Part shown: in pieces, positions 37,746 through 46,520 of the stretch
How positions within the stretch are numbered: position 1 is the stretch's first letter
Layout: every line of letters starts with the position of its first letter
Assembly: GCF_004114425.1 (NCBI RefSeq)
Contig: NZ_RDQF01000019.1
Location: forward strand, 79,505 to 143,504
DNA: 64,000 bases
Source of the DNA: Bradyrhizobium vignae
GTDB lineage: Bacteria > Pseudomonadota > Alphaproteobacteria > Rhizobiales > Xanthobacteraceae
Reading direction: 5' to 3'
Program-made: the position numbers and the translations under genes
The notes under the pieces: generated by a model
The model's database searches: none
Seen by the model: the letters and a program-made list of their open reading frames with translations, nothing else
Told to the model about the DNA's origin: nothing

Positions 37746-38110
37746 GCGCCGTCTCCTTCGGCAATCGCCGCGGTTGCGGTGCGATCCTTCGAGACCATAC
37801 GCGTCCCAATCAACCGCGCGCGAGGACCGGCGGCAGCGAGCGCCGCAGCTTCGGCGACCGATCCTGTGCCGAACTTTTCCGCGACAAGCGTCGACTGCGT
37901 CGGCGTATCGATGCCCGCCAACCTATCGGCCGGGACCGCCATGATCGGCACACCGCACTCGCGTGCGAGCTGCTTCAGCACCTCTGCGTTGGCCTTGTCG
38001 ATGACAGTTGCCACCGCCGCAAGCCCCTCGGGGCCGCCCGCCGCCAGAAGCGCTTCGCGCAGCGAAGCCAGCGTGACATCCTGTCTGAACCCGAGCCCGG
38101 CAACCTTCAT
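37742..38110 (-). CDS. cobE: Cobalamin biosynthesis protein CobE (CbiG C-terminal-like)
   Basis: A 122-residue protein corresponding to the C-terminal domain of CbiG. It starts MKVAGLGFRQDVTLASLREAL and contains VIDKANAEVLKQLA, IDTPTQSTLVAEKFGTGSVAEAAAL; these are family marks. CobE is needed for aerobic cobalamin synthesis but its precise role is uncertain. It overlaps cobL (38107-38110) and cobM. A longer in-frame reading upstream is a shadow of cobL. Confidence 0.92.
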   Translation of the reverse strand: MKVAGLGFRQDVTLASLREALLAAGGPEGLAAVATVIDKANAEVLKQLARECGVPIMAVPADRLAGIDTPTQSTLVAEKFGTGSVAEAAALAAAGPRARLIGTRMVSKDRTATAAIAEGDGA

Positions 38111-39288
38111 CGGTTCGTACTCCACTGCACCACGGGCCGCGCGGCGTTCCACGACCGGTAGCGGCCGAGCGGAGCGGCATGGGCGATCTCGACCCGCATC
38201 AGCTCGCCGCCATGGCGCTGATGCAGCTCGCCGAGCAGCGCTTCCGTCTCCAGCGTCACGGCATGCGCGACGACTCGAGTGCCAGGCGCGAGCCGCGCCC
38301 AGACGGCGTCGAACAGCGCGCCATCGAGGCCACCGCCGATGAAGACGGCGTCCGGCGGACCCAGCGCCGCGAGAGCTTCGGGCGCTTTGCCTGCGACGAC
38401 GTTGATCCGATGCTCCAGTCCGAACTCGGCCGCGTTGCTGCGGATGTTGGCAGCCCGATCGTCCCGCGCCTCGACCGCGATCGCCGTTCCGCCGCACAGC
38501 GCCCATTCGATCGAGATCGATCCCGAACCCGCGCCAACATCCCACAGCCTCCTACCGGGACACGGCGCCAGCGCCGAAAGCGCCAAGGCCCGCATCGGCC
38601 GCTTGGTGATCTGCCCGTCGTGAGCGAAGAAATCGTCCGGCAGGCCAGAGCTGCGAGACAGTCCCTGCCCTCCCTCCGCCTCCAGCGCCACCGCAATCAG
38701 GTTTCCAGCCGAAGCGCGCGTATAGCTTTCAGCGCGATATTCTCCGACGCTTTCATTCGGCCCGCCGAGCGCGGCGAGAATCCAGAATGCGGAAGCCCCC
38801 CATCCGCGCTCGCTCAGCCATCTCGCGAGGTCGCCGGCCGCCTTGGCGTCACGCACGAGACAGATGATCCGCGCCCCATGCGCCAAATGCGGCACGAGAC
38901 GTTCGAAAGGCGCGGCGTGAAGTCCGAGGCAAATCACGGATTCCAGCCGCCAGCCCAGCCGCGCGGCGGCAAGCGAGAAGGTCGATGGCGCGGGATGCGC
39001 GATCCACTCGTCACCATGGAGCTTCTCGGCGAGACTTGCCCCGGCGCCATGCCAGAACGGATCGCCTGAGGCGAGCACGGCCGTCGGCCTACCGCGACAG
39101 CTCAGCACGATGTTTGCGTCGAACGGCACGGGCCACGGGCGTCCGCGGCTGCCGACATCCGCGAGCGCAAGATGACGCTCGCCACCGAACACGGTTTCTG
39201 CCCTGGCTAGCGCCTTTCGGCTTGCTTCGGACAGCCCGGCAAGGCCATCTTCGCCGATACCGATGATCGTCAGCCAGGGATCAGCCAT
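38107..39288 (-). CDS. cobL: Precorrin-6Y C5,15-methyltransferase (decarboxylating), CbiE-CbiT fusion
   Basis: Bifunctional enzyme of 393 residues. The N-terminal CbiE-like methyltransferase starts WLTIIGIGEDGLAGLS; the C-terminal CbiT-like half has the SAM motif LWDVGAGSGSISIEWAL at about residues 249-265. It adds two methyl groups and decarboxylates the acetate chain, giving precorrin-8. The start codon (39286-39288) shares two bases with the divergent cobK start (39287-39289), so neither gene has an intergenic promoter of its own. The product of cobK is upstream in the same pathway. Confidence 0.95.
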   Translation of the reverse strand: MADPWLTIIGIGEDGLAGLSEASRKALARAETVFGGERHLALADVGSRGRPWPVPFDANIVLSCRGRPTAVLASGDPFWHGAGASLAEKLHGDEWIAHPAPSTFSLAAARLGWRLESVICLGLHAAPFERLVPHLAHGARIICLVRDAKAAGDLARWLSERGWGASAFWILAALGGPNESVGEYRAESYTRASAGNLIAVALEAEGGQGLSRSSGLPDDFFAHDGQITKRPMRALALSALAPCPGRRLWDVGAGSGSISIEWALCGGTAIAVEARDDRAANIRSNAAEFGLEHRINVVAGKAPEALAALGPPDAVFIGGGLDGALFDAVWARLAPGTRVVAHAVTLETEALLGELHQRHGGELMRVEIAHAAPLGRYRSWNAARPVVQWSTNR

Positions 39289-40033
39289 GACGCGCGCCCT
39301 CATTCTGGGCGGAACGAGCGACGCGAGCGTGCTCGCAACGGCGATCGCGCGCGCCGGCATTGGCGCCGTGTATTCGTACGGCGGCCGCACCCGCGCGCCG
39401 GCCGACCAGCCGCTGCCGACCCGCATCGGCGGCTTCGGCGGCGCGAGCGGCCTTGCCGACTACGTTCGTCGTGAGCGCATCACGCATGTCATCGACGCGA
39501 CGCATCCATTCGCAGCCGAGATGAGCCGGAACGCGGTCGAGGCGTGCACGGAGACGGCCACGCCGCTGATTGCGCTCGAACGCGCGCCCTGGACGAAAGC
39601 GCCCGGCGACAATTGGATCGAGGTCGTCGACGTCAACGCCGCCGTCGCCGCGCTGCCCGAGGTGCCGGCAAACGTATTCCTCGCCATCGGCCGTCAGCAC
39701 ATCGCGCCGTTCGCGACGAAGCCGCAGCACACCTATACGCTGCGCTTCGTCGATCCGCCCGCAGCGCCCCTGCCCTTCGCGGCCGATATGATCGTGTCCC
39801 GCGGCCCCTTCACCCTCGACGGAGAGCTGGAGCTGCTGCGCACACGCGGCATCGCGTGGATCGTCGCCCGCAATTCCGGCGGCGACGGCGCGCGCGCCAA
39901 GATCGACGCCGCCCGCAGGCTCGGCCTGCCCGTGATCATGATCTCGCGGCCAGAACTGCCCGCGCGGTTGCGGGTGGAGAGCGTCGTCGAGGTGATGCAG
40001 TGGCTCGGTCATCGCACCTGCCTCGGTGCATAG
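39287..40033 (+). CDS. cobK: Precorrin-6A reductase
   Basis: NADPH-dependent reductase that converts precorrin-6A to precorrin-6B, 248 residues from MTRALILGGTSDASVLA. Motifs are ITHVIDATHPFAAEMSRNA, NVFLAIGRQHIAPF and ARNSGGDGARAKIDAARRLGLPVIMI. It is the only plus-strand gene between cobI/cobJ and cobL, lying antisense to the cob operon. Its start overlaps the divergent cobL start and its end overlaps the convergent cobJ end by 25 bases. No Shine-Dalgarno site is obvious beyond GGGATCAG, so expression control is uncertain. Confidence 0.94.
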   Translation: MTRALILGGTSDASVLATAIARAGIGAVYSYGGRTRAPADQPLPTRIGGFGGASGLADYVRRERITHVIDATHPFAAEMSRNAVEACTETATPLIALERAPWTKAPGDNWIEVVDVNAAVAALPEVPANVFLAIGRQHIAPFATKPQHTYTLRFVDPPAAPLPFAADMIVSRGPFTLDGELELLRTRGIAWIVARNSGGDGARAKIDAARRLGLPVIMISRPELPARLRVESVVEVMQWLGHRTCLGA

Positions 40034-40743
40034 ATCCAGCGGCCGATGCGGCGCGTCTGCGAGTTGCCGACGATCACCAGCGTGCGCATGTCGGCCATTT
40101 CGGCCCGGGCCTCGTTCAGCGTCACGGTCTCGATCTTCTCGTCGGCAGCACTGATCGCACGCGCGAAGATCACCAGGCGCTCGCCGCAGCCGGCTTCCCG
40201 AAGCACCGCAAGCGCGCGGCCAAATCCTTCCGGCCGGCTCGCCGAGCGCGGATTGTACATCGCGATGGCGAAATCGGCTTCCGCAGCGAGTCGAAGACGC
40301 TTCTCGATCACCGTCCACGGCTTGAGATTGTCGGAGAGATTGATCGCGCAAAAATCATGGCCGAGCGGCGCGCCGGTGCGGGCGGCCGCCGCCAGCATCG
40401 CGGTGATGCCGGGCAGCACACGGATCGGCAGGTCCTGCCATTGCGGCGTCTGCTCGAGCGCCTCGAACACCGCGGAGGCCATCGCGAATACGCCGGGATC
40501 GCCGGAGGAAACGACCACGACCTGTCTGCCCTCAGCAGCTAGCCGCAGCGCTTCGCTCGCACGCTGCAGCTCCTCGCGATTGTCAGATGGATGCAGCTCG
40601 AGCCCGGCCCGCGGCGGCACGCGTGCGACATAGGGCGCATAGCCCAGAATGTCGGTGGCGGCGGCAAGCGCCGCGGAGACTTCCGGCGTCACCAGCGTGT
40701 CGCTGCCCGGCCCGAGGCCCGCGATGGTCAGCGTGCCCGTCAT
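40009..40743 (-). CDS. cobJ: Precorrin-3B C17-methyltransferase
   Basis: SAM-dependent ring-contracting methyltransferase producing precorrin-4, 244 residues from MTGTLTIAGLGPGSDTLVTPEV. Further motifs are DILGYAPYVARV, VVVVSSGDPGVFAMASAVFEAL, PLGHDFCAINLSDNLKPW and IAMYNPRSASRPE, diagnostic for CobJ/CbiH. Its start overlaps the cobI stop (ATGA). It is the last gene of the riboswitch 3 operon before the antisense cobK. Confidence 0.95.
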   Translation of the reverse strand: MTGTLTIAGLGPGSDTLVTPEVSAALAAATDILGYAPYVARVPPRAGLELHPSDNREELQRASEALRLAAEGRQVVVVSSGDPGVFAMASAVFEALEQTPQWQDLPIRVLPGITAMLAAAARTGAPLGHDFCAINLSDNLKPWTVIEKRLRLAAEADFAIAMYNPRSASRPEGFGRALAVLREAGCGERLVIFARAISAADEKIETVTLNEARAEMADMRTLVIVGNSQTRRIGRWIYAPRQVR

Positions 40744-41471
40744 TCGGCAGCGTCCAGATGCCGGCCCTTGCCGTGCACGAGCACGATCGCGAAGTAAGGG
40801 CAATCGGCAGCATCGATCTCGGCGAGCCGCACCACGCGCTCGCCCGGCATGGTGCCGCGCTCGACCAGCCAGGCGTCATCCAGCCTGCCTGCGGAGCGAA
40901 GCGCGCGTTGTACCTTTGCGAGATTGCGGCCGGTCTTCATGACGACGAGCGCATCGGAATCGCGCATGCGCCGCTCGAGCTCGTCTTCGGCGAGCGTGCC
41001 CATCAGCACCGTCGTCACGTCATCGCCGAGCGCGATCGGCTGTCCAACGCCATTCCAGCAGCCGACCATCCCGGGAATTCCGGCGATCACCTCGATCTCG
41101 ACGCGGCCTTGCAGGCGCGTGTGCAGATGCATGAAGGAGCCGTAGAAGTAGGGATCGCCCTCGCAGAGCACGACGACGTCGACCGCGCGCGAAAGCCGTG
41201 CCAGGCGCTCGGCCCATTCGTCGTAGAAGCCGGCGAGCATTTGCACGTAGTCAGGACTGTCGAAGGCGATCTCGGTCGTGACCGGATATTCCATGGGATA
41301 TTCGGTGACGCCGGCAGCGAGCATGCCCTCGACGATGCGGCGCGCCTGCCCCGGCCTGCCCTTCTTGCGGAAATAGGCGACGTGCTGCGCGCCGCGCACC
41401 GTGCGATCGGCGCGCACGCTCATCAGATCGGGATCGCCTGGGCCGAGACCGCAGCAGATGATGCGTCCCAT
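40740..41471 (-). CDS. cobI: Precorrin-2 C20-methyltransferase
   Basis: SAM-dependent methyltransferase converting precorrin-2 to precorrin-3A, 243 residues starting MGRIICCGLGPGDPDLMSVRA. The family motifs YPMEYPVTTE, VVLCEGDPYFYGSFMHLHTRL, VIAGIPGMVGCWN and ALVVMKTGRNLAKV are present. It lies two bases after cobH and overlaps cobJ, within the riboswitch 3 operon. Confidence 0.95.
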   Translation of the reverse strand: MGRIICCGLGPGDPDLMSVRADRTVRGAQHVAYFRKKGRPGQARRIVEGMLAAGVTEYPMEYPVTTEIAFDSPDYVQMLAGFYDEWAERLARLSRAVDVVVLCEGDPYFYGSFMHLHTRLQGRVEIEVIAGIPGMVGCWNGVGQPIALGDDVTTVLMGTLAEDELERRMRDSDALVVMKTGRNLAKVQRALRSAGRLDDAWLVERGTMPGERVVRLAEIDAADCPYFAIVLVHGKGRHLDAAE

Positions 41472-41473
41472 GG

Positions 41474-42103
41474 CTATTCGCTCCGGCTCGCCAGCGCGTT
41501 GACGGCGGCGACCGTGATCGCGGAGCCGCCGAGGCGCCCTTCGACCGTCAGTGCCGGCGCCGGCGGATCGGCCATCAGCGCGGCCTTGGATTCGGCGGCG
41601 CCGACGAAGCCGACGGGGCAGCCGATGATCGCTGCCGGCCGGGGGCAGTCGCGATCCTCCAGCATGTTGAGCAGATGAAACAGCGCAGTCGGCGCATTGC
41701 CGATCGCGACGACCGCGCCGCCCAGATGCGGCCGCCACAGCTCCAGTGCGGCGGCCGAACGTGTGTTGCGCATGGAGTGCGCGAGCGCAGGAACGGACTC
41801 GTCTCCGAGCGTGCAGATCACGGCATTGGCCGCAGGCAATCTGGCACGCGTGATGCCCTCCGATACCATGCGCGCATCGCACAGGATCGGCGCGCCCTTC
41901 TGCAAGGCCGCGCGCGCGGCGATCGCCATGCCAGGCGTGAAGCGGATATGCGCCTCGAGGCCGACCATGCCGGCAGCGTGGATCATCCGCACCACCACCG
42001 GCTCCTCGCCGGGCGTAAAGCGCGCAAGATCGGCCTCGGCCCGAATGGTGGCAAAGGATTGCCGGTAGATCGCCGCGCCGTCGGTCTCGTAGATGTGCGG
42101 CAT
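41474..42103 (-). CDS. cobH: Precorrin-8X methylmutase
   Basis: Moves the methyl group from C11 to C12, giving hydrogenobyrinic acid. The 209-residue protein contains EEPVVVRMIHAAGMV, where His42 corresponds to the catalytic histidine, plus GAPILCDARMVSEGITR, VAIGNAPTALFHLL and PAAIIGCPVGFVGAAESK, all conserved in CobH/CbiC. The start overlaps the cobG stop by one base. Confidence 0.96.
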   Translation of the reverse strand: MPHIYETDGAAIYRQSFATIRAEADLARFTPGEEPVVVRMIHAAGMVGLEAHIRFTPGMAIAARAALQKGAPILCDARMVSEGITRARLPAANAVICTLGDESVPALAHSMRNTRSAAALELWRPHLGGAVVAIGNAPTALFHLLNMLEDRDCPRPAAIIGCPVGFVGAAESKAALMADPPAPALTVEGRLGGSAITVAAVNALASRSE

Positions 42104-43266
42104 CAGTTCCCTCCGACCAGGATGGAGGGATCGCTGACGATATCCGCGCCGCTCAGCCCGCGCAGCACCGGCTCATCGCGCGTCGAGCCATCGCGGACGA
42201 GATCGAATCCGGCGCGCGTCGCGATCAGCGTGACCGCAGCCGTGCCGGAATGCGCGCAGCCCTTGCGGCAGCCGGAAACATGGAGCCGCCCATCGGCGGC
42301 AATGCGCGGGGCGAGCGCTGCTGCGAGCGCGCGCGTATCGGCATGGGCTTCCCGGCAGCGCGGCGCGCCGCTGCAGGCTATGACGCGCAGCGCCGGATCA
42401 TACGGCTCGGTGATGAGGCCCGCCCCGCTCGGCATCTCGCGCTTGCCCTCACTGAGCACCATCCGCCAGGGAGTCATGCGCAGCGCATGTCCGTAACCTG
42501 AGAACTGACGGAGCGTCGCGTGCAGCATTTGTCCGAACGCGACGCCAACCATCGCGCCTTGCGGATAGGGCCCGGGCCGCGCTGCGGCCATCACGGGCGC
42601 GGGCTCGGTCTCGCCGCGCAGCGATTGAGGCAACGTCGCGCCGGATGCGATGTGGGCTGCCATGCGCCCTCGTCCACCCCTCGCGCCGCCGGAGATGAGG
42701 AACCAGCTTGCGAGCGCCAGCGCCGCGCTCACGGCCTGTCCGCGTTCGACGCAGCGGCCGAGCCTTGCGCCGTCGGCCCGCACAAGGAGGCGGCCCGAGC
42801 GGTCGCGCTCGATGCGGATGTCGGCGGAATCGCCGGCCAGAACGCGCGATCGGCCATCATCGACGGCGAAGCCGAACTTGGTGGGAAGCGCGAGGCCGGA
42901 ATCGGCGAGCGCCTCCTCGAGCTCCGCGGCGAGCGAGTGCGTCTCGTCACCGCCGCTCCAGAACGGCGTCACCAGGATGTTGCGCCTGGCCTCGATATCG
43001 GCGTCGGGATCGAGCAGCGCCAGTTGCGCAAGGCCATCGAGCAGCGGCCGATGGCCCTCCTCCTTGACGCCCCTGATCTGGAGATTGGCCCGGCTTGTGA
43101 CGTCGATCAGGCCGTTGCCGAAGCGCTCGGCCAGATCCGCAAGCACGGAGATCTGTGGTGCTTCAAGGCGCCCGCCAAACGGACGCACACGGACCACGAG
43201 CCCGTCGCCCGACAGCATCGGACGCAGCGCGCCGGGACACCAGCCCTTGACTGCCGCCGCGCTCAT
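42103..43266 (-). CDS. cobG: Precorrin-3B synthase
   Basis: Oxygen-dependent monooxygenase with an Fe-S centre that hydroxylates precorrin-3A, the step that defines the aerobic route. The 387-residue protein belongs to the sulfite/nitrite reductase family. Four cysteines likely bind the 4Fe-4S cluster: Cys298 and Cys304 (CSGAPRC) and Cys333 and Cys337 (SGCRKGCAHSG). The ferredoxin-like N-terminal half contains LADLAERFGNGLIDVTSRANLQIRG split over two strands. It overlaps cobN by four bases. Confidence 0.94.
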   Translation of the reverse strand: MSAAAVKGWCPGALRPMLSGDGLVVRVRPFGGRLEAPQISVLADLAERFGNGLIDVTSRANLQIRGVKEEGHRPLLDGLAQLALLDPDADIEARRNILVTPFWSGGDETHSLAAELEEALADSGLALPTKFGFAVDDGRSRVLAGDSADIRIERDRSGRLLVRADGARLGRCVERGQAVSAALALASWFLISGGARGGRGRMAAHIASGATLPQSLRGETEPAPVMAAARPGPYPQGAMVGVAFGQMLHATLRQFSGYGHALRMTPWRMVLSEGKREMPSGAGLITEPYDPALRVIACSGAPRCREAHADTRALAAALAPRIAADGRLHVSGCRKGCAHSGTAAVTLIATRAGFDLVRDGSTRDEPVLRGLSGADIVSDPSILVGGN

Positions 43267-46200
43267 GAGGCCTCCCGCAGTGCCGCCGCGATCGAATTGC
43301 GGCGGGTTCGCCAGAGTGAAGCTTCATGCAGGCGGGTGAAGCACGTCTCCATCGCGGCAAGGGCCGCCGGATTTTCGCGGGCCATGAAGGCGCGGACCTC
43401 GTCGTTGCCGAATGTCGCGTCGTAATAGAGATCGAACAAATGCGGCGGCACGGCGCCGGCGAGATGGGCGAAGGCGGCCATGTGCTCCAGCGTCGCGGTG
43501 ATCTCGGCGGCGCCACGAAAACCGTGACGCATCATGCCGGCGATCCAGGCCGGATTGGCCGCGCGTGCCCGGACGACACGTGAAATTTCCTCCGTCAGCG
43601 TGCGCGCATGCGGCTCGCTGGGCCGTGTCGCATCGAGATGATAGAGCGAAGGCGCGCCTGCACCGAGGTGAGCTGCAGCCGCAGCGACGCCTGCTTCATG
43701 CGCGGCGTAGTCGGCGGCGAGCAGAAGGTCGGTTTCGGGCAAGTCCTGGATATGGACAAAAGCGTCCGCGGATGCGAGCCGCGATTCGATGCCTGCGCGA
43801 TCCGGCTGCATTGTACCATCCACCGAGAATGCCCAGGACGATGCCGACAGCCACGCTTCGCCGGCTGCTTGGCGGGTCTCGGGCGTGAAGGCATCCGGGA
43901 TCGCGGAAAGGCCGACGCCGTATTGTCCGGGACGCGGCGCGAACACGCGGGAGGTGCGTTGGCGATACGGGTTCTCATCGCCCTCCTCGTCGCGCGCCGC
44001 GAGCGCCTCGGAGGCGGCTTCGAACAATTGCGCAAGGCCTGCGAAGACATCGCGGAACAGGCCCGACACCCGCAGCGTGACGTCGATGCGGGGGCGACCG
44101 AGCTCGGCCGGCGCGATGATGTCGTAACCGGTGACGCGGCCGGAAGCGTGATCCCAGCGCGGCGCAAGGCCGGCCAGATGCAACGCCATCGCGAACTCCT
44201 CGCCCGCGGTACGCATCGTCGCCGAGCCCCAGAGATCGACGACGAGGCCCTTCGGCCAATCGCCGTGATCCTGCAGATGGCGGCGCAGCAGCTCTTCGGC
44301 GAGCTTGATTCCTTGCGCATGCGCCGACGGCGTCGGCACCGCGCGCGGATCGACGGCGAAGAGATTGCGCCCCGTCGGCAAGACGTCCTGACGTCCGCGA
44401 TAGGGTGAGCCCGACGGCCCCGGCGCAACGCGCCGGCCTGCCAGTGCAGCGAGCAGCGCATCCCGCTCCGCCTCGCCGCAGGCGCCGCGGCCGAACACGT
44501 GCAGGCCGTCGCCGAACTGGCTTTCCTTGAGGTCGCAGACGAAGCGATCGATCCGCGGAATGGCTTCGGCCGGTGCTGCCGATGCATCTAGGCCGAGATC
44601 CTCCTCGAGGCCGGCCGCTCGCGCCTCGTCGCGGATCGCCGCGATCAGGCGCTGGCGGCGGGCGGGATCGAGACCGTCGGCGGTCGAATATTCGTCAAGG
44701 AGCCGTTCGAGTCGGCGCAGCCCTTCCGGCACGGCGGAGCTTTCGAGAGGCGGCGGCAGATGGCCGATCGTCACCGCTCCGATGCGCCGCTTGGCCTGCG
44801 CGGCCTCGCCGGGATCGTTGACGATGAAGGGATAGATGACGGGGAGATCGCCGATCAATGCCTCCGGCCAGCAGCTCGTTGACAGCGCCACGGACTTTCC
44901 CGGCAACCACTCCAGCGTGCCGTGCGCGCCCATATGTACGACGGCATCGCAGCCCTGCTGCCTGAGCCAGAGGTAGAACGCGACATAGGCATGGCGCGGT
45001 GTGCGGGCGAGATCGTGATAATCGGCATCGCGCGTGGCCGCATCGCCGCGCTCGGGCTGGACTGCGATGATCGAGCGGCCGCACTGAATTGCGGCGAAGT
45101 GGAACGCGCCGTCGCGGCAGCTCGGATCATCCTCCACCGCTCCCCAGGCCTGGGCGAGATCGTCCTGCAAGGATTCCTGCAAGGATTGCGGCATGCGCGC
45201 GAGCGCCGCGCGATAATCGGCAACACGCCAAGTGAGCTGCTGCCTCAGCAGCGTCTCGCCGAGCGCGTCGACCGGCGCAACCTCGAAGCCCACTTCCGCG
45301 AGATCGGACACCAAGGCCTCGACCGAGGCCAGCGCATCGAGACCGACCGCATGCGCGATCTGGTGCGGACGTCCCGGATAATTCGAGAGCACGATCGCCA
45401 GCCGCTTCTCGCCGGCCGGCTTCTCGGCAAGGCCCCGCCAGGCCGCGACGCGCGCGGCGACGGCCTTCACACGTTCTTCATCCGGCCTGTGCGCCAGGTG
45501 CGAGAACTGCAACTCCGGATCGCGCTCAGCGGCCGATTTGAAGCTCACCACGCCCGCGAACAAGCGGCCGTCGACCTCGGGCAGCACCACATGCATCGCG
45601 AGATCGCCGGGCGAGAGGCCGCGCAGCGATTCCGCCCAATCCTCGCGCCGCGCCGTCGAGAGTGCGACCTGAAACACCGGACACGTGGCATCGAACGGCG
45701 TGGTGCCGTCGTCGCCGATCGCGGAAAACGCCGTCGCATTGACGATCGCGGCCGCTGGATTTTGCGCGAGATACGCGCGCAGCCAATCGGCGACGCCCGC
45801 AGCCTTCAGCGAGGTGACGAACACGCCGTGCGCGTCAAACCCCTTCTCGCGCAGCGCCACGATCAGCGCGTCGACCGGGCCAGTGTCCGCGGCGGTGAGA
45901 TAGGAACGATAGAAGGCGACGAGCGCGCCCGGTTTTCCCTTGGTAGCCGCAGGGGCGGTGATGACGCCGCGAACGGGATCATAAAAACCCATCTCGGGCA
46001 CGGTCATCTCGCCGGTGACCGGCCCTGCATAGAGGCCCGAAGCCAACGCAAGCTGCGCGATCGCGGCTTGAGCGGCAACGGGGCCGCCGGTATCGCACAG
46101 CACCTTGAGCCGACGCAGCGTCGAGACTGGCAGCGTCGAATATGCATCGAGCCGCGGGTCGTCGCGCCCATCGCCCGGCAGCACGGCCAGCACGATATTG

Positions 46201-46520
46201 CGGTCCTTGGCGAGCTGTTGCAGGGCCGCCAGCCCATACGGCCAGTAGGATTCGCCGCCGATCAGGCGCACCAGAATGCCGCGTGCCTGCGACAGCGTGC
46301 GCTCGATATAGGTGTCCACCGACAGCGGGTGACGCAGCTCCGCAAGATTCGCGAGCCGCAGCGACGGCAGGCTGTGGCAGCCACGCCGCCAGCCGGCCGC
46401 GAACGCGGCGAGATCGGAATCCGAATACGAGAGCACCACGAGATCGGCCGGGTCCTGGCCGATGTCTCTTGGCGTCGCGGTCTCCTCGAGACCGCGGCTC
46501 TCGCGGAAGACGACGTGCAT
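43263..46520 (-). CDS. cobN: Cobaltochelatase subunit CobN
   Basis: Large subunit of the ATP-dependent CobNST cobaltochelatase, which inserts cobalt into hydrogenobyrinate a,c-diamide. Landmarks are YWPYGLAALQQLA, SNYPGRPHQIAHAVGLDAL, HMGAHGTLEWLPGKSVALS, YPFIVNDPGEAAQAKRRIGAV and HAQGIKLAEELLRRHL. At 1,085 residues it is on the short side (many CobN are near 1,250), without an obvious truncation. CobS and CobT chelatase partners are not in this window and must be elsewhere. It overlaps cobW and cobG at its ends. Confidence 0.95.
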   Translation of the reverse strand: MHVVFRESRGLEETATPRDIGQDPADLVVLSYSDSDLAAFAAGWRRGCHSLPSLRLANLAELRHPLSVDTYIERTLSQARGILVRLIGGESYWPYGLAALQQLAKDRNIVLAVLPGDGRDDPRLDAYSTLPVSTLRRLKVLCDTGGPVAAQAAIAQLALASGLYAGPVTGEMTVPEMGFYDPVRGVITAPAATKGKPGALVAFYRSYLTAADTGPVDALIVALREKGFDAHGVFVTSLKAAGVADWLRAYLAQNPAAAIVNATAFSAIGDDGTTPFDATCPVFQVALSTARREDWAESLRGLSPGDLAMHVVLPEVDGRLFAGVVSFKSAAERDPELQFSHLAHRPDEERVKAVAARVAAWRGLAEKPAGEKRLAIVLSNYPGRPHQIAHAVGLDALASVEALVSDLAEVGFEVAPVDALGETLLRQQLTWRVADYRAALARMPQSLQESLQDDLAQAWGAVEDDPSCRDGAFHFAAIQCGRSIIAVQPERGDAATRDADYHDLARTPRHAYVAFYLWLRQQGCDAVVHMGAHGTLEWLPGKSVALSTSCWPEALIGDLPVIYPFIVNDPGEAAQAKRRIGAVTIGHLPPPLESSAVPEGLRRLERLLDEYSTADGLDPARRQRLIAAIRDEARAAGLEEDLGLDASAAPAEAIPRIDRFVCDLKESQFGDGLHVFGRGACGEAERDALLAALAGRRVAPGPSGSPYRGRQDVLPTGRNLFAVDPRAVPTPSAHAQGIKLAEELLRRHLQDHGDWPKGLVVDLWGSATMRTAGEEFAMALHLAGLAPRWDHASGRVTGYDIIAPAELGRPRIDVTLRVSGLFRDVFAGLAQLFEAASEALAARDEEGDENPYRQRTSRVFAPRPGQYGVGLSAIPDAFTPETRQAAGEAWLSASSWAFSVDGTMQPDRAGIESRLASADAFVHIQDLPETDLLLAADYAAHEAGVAAAAAHLGAGAPSLYHLDATRPSEPHARTLTEEISRVVRARAANPAWIAGMMRHGFRGAAEITATLEHMAAFAHLAGAVPPHLFDLYYDATFGNDEVRAFMARENPAALAAMETCFTRLHEASLWRTRRNSIAAALREAS

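Noticed and set aside
39544..40542. A 332-codon plus-strand frame overlapping cobK and cobJ
   Set aside because: Out of frame with cobK, which has clear precorrin-6A reductase motifs; composition is shadow-type.
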